DNA of 20,969 nucleotides from CAYWEP01 sp964613075 (lineage in GTDB: Bacteria > Patescibacteriota > Microgenomatia > Levybacterales > UBA12049). Each line of letters begins with the position of its first letter. Position 1 is the stretch's first letter. The DNA is taken from positions 1-20,969 of the forward strand of contig CAZTFV010000011.1 of assembly GCA_964613075.1 (NCBI GenBank), given 5' to 3'. Positions 20,928 through 20,969 of the stretch are shown here, piece by piece. A program made the translations under genes and the position numbers. The notes under the pieces were generated by a model. The model was not told where the DNA came from and searched no databases. It saw nothing but the letters and a program-made list of their open reading frames with translations.

Positions 20928-20969
20928 GATTGCCTATTGACAAAGCATTATTGTTACTGTATAAATGCA

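Noticed and set aside
20863..20943. Longer PIG-L start at 20943
   Set aside because: The extra 27 residues are not family-like and the DNA there contains a good -35/-10 pair placed for a start at 20862.
1..20969. TGA recoding, as in Gracilibacteria or SR1
   Set aside because: TGA ends several genes at the expected family length (gmd, GT2-GtrA, the dehydrogenase at 13453), so it works as a stop.
1..20969. tRNA, rRNA, transposase or phage genes
   Set aside because: No cloverleaf-like or rRNA sequence and no integrase or transposase motif was seen in the spacers or frames; short or degenerate RNAs could be missed by eye.

Overview
The window is a dense surface-glycan locus from a bacterium that most resembles the Candidate Phyla Radiation (Patescibacteria), probably a Microgenomates-like lineage. 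The reasons are: TGA used as an ordinary stop (so not the recoded Gracilibacteria/SR1 type), genes that almost all overlap by 1-16 nt, few strong Shine-Dalgarno sites, a half-length TsaB, several membrane-tethered extracellular proteins with Pro/Thr-rich linkers, many small dispersed palindromes, and an in-frame 'LPAGRQG' palindrome insertion inside a protein gene. This taxonomic call is inference from style, not from a marker gene.

Layout, plus strand. 1-389: 3' end of a Pro/Thr-repeat surface protein with a C-terminal membrane anchor. 382-1837: a tRNA t6A cluster, tsaE-tsaC-tsaB (tsaD is not here). 1908-3091: a membrane-anchored CAP-domain protein and a tiny His-rich three-helix membrane protein. 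3161-13295: one long run of glycan genes: rmlA-type nucleotidyltransferase, Nudix hydrolase, rmlB, rmlD-like reductase, UDP-glucose dehydrogenase, GDP-6-deoxy-D-mannose (D-rhamnose) synthesis (rmd, gmd), UDP-xylose synthase, a polyprenyl-phosphate-sugar synthase fused to a GtrA membrane domain, and a GT-C membrane glycosyltransferase. 13321-16849: a second unit with its own consensus promoter: a WbpA-type nucleotide-sugar dehydrogenase, a divergent UXS-like SDR and a processive membrane GT2 synthase.

Layout, minus strand (read right to left from 20862 to 16867): PIG-L deacetylase, WbqC-family protein, membrane-anchored GH18 protein, DegT/DnrJ aminotransferase, converging on the plus-strand run with only 17 nt between the stop codons.

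How it works together: cytosolic enzymes make activated sugars (a dTDP-6-deoxyhexose, UDP-GlcA, UDP-xylose, GDP-D-rhamnose and possibly an N-acetylated uronate or pentose). The GT2-GtrA protein and the GT-C enzyme look like a lipid-linked-donor route for glycosylating something outside the membrane, while the second unit looks like a self-contained precursor-plus-polymerase cassette.

The least ordinary signal is non-coding. Three genes (at 1908, 3161, and 17928 on the minus strand) are each preceded by the same 54-62 bp palindromic element, bounded by ATGA at both ends. Its downstream ATGA is the gene's start codon, and its upstream ATGA sits about 7 nt after an extended -10 box in the two clearest cases. 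That geometry is what would result if an element had inserted at the start codon of a leaderless gene.
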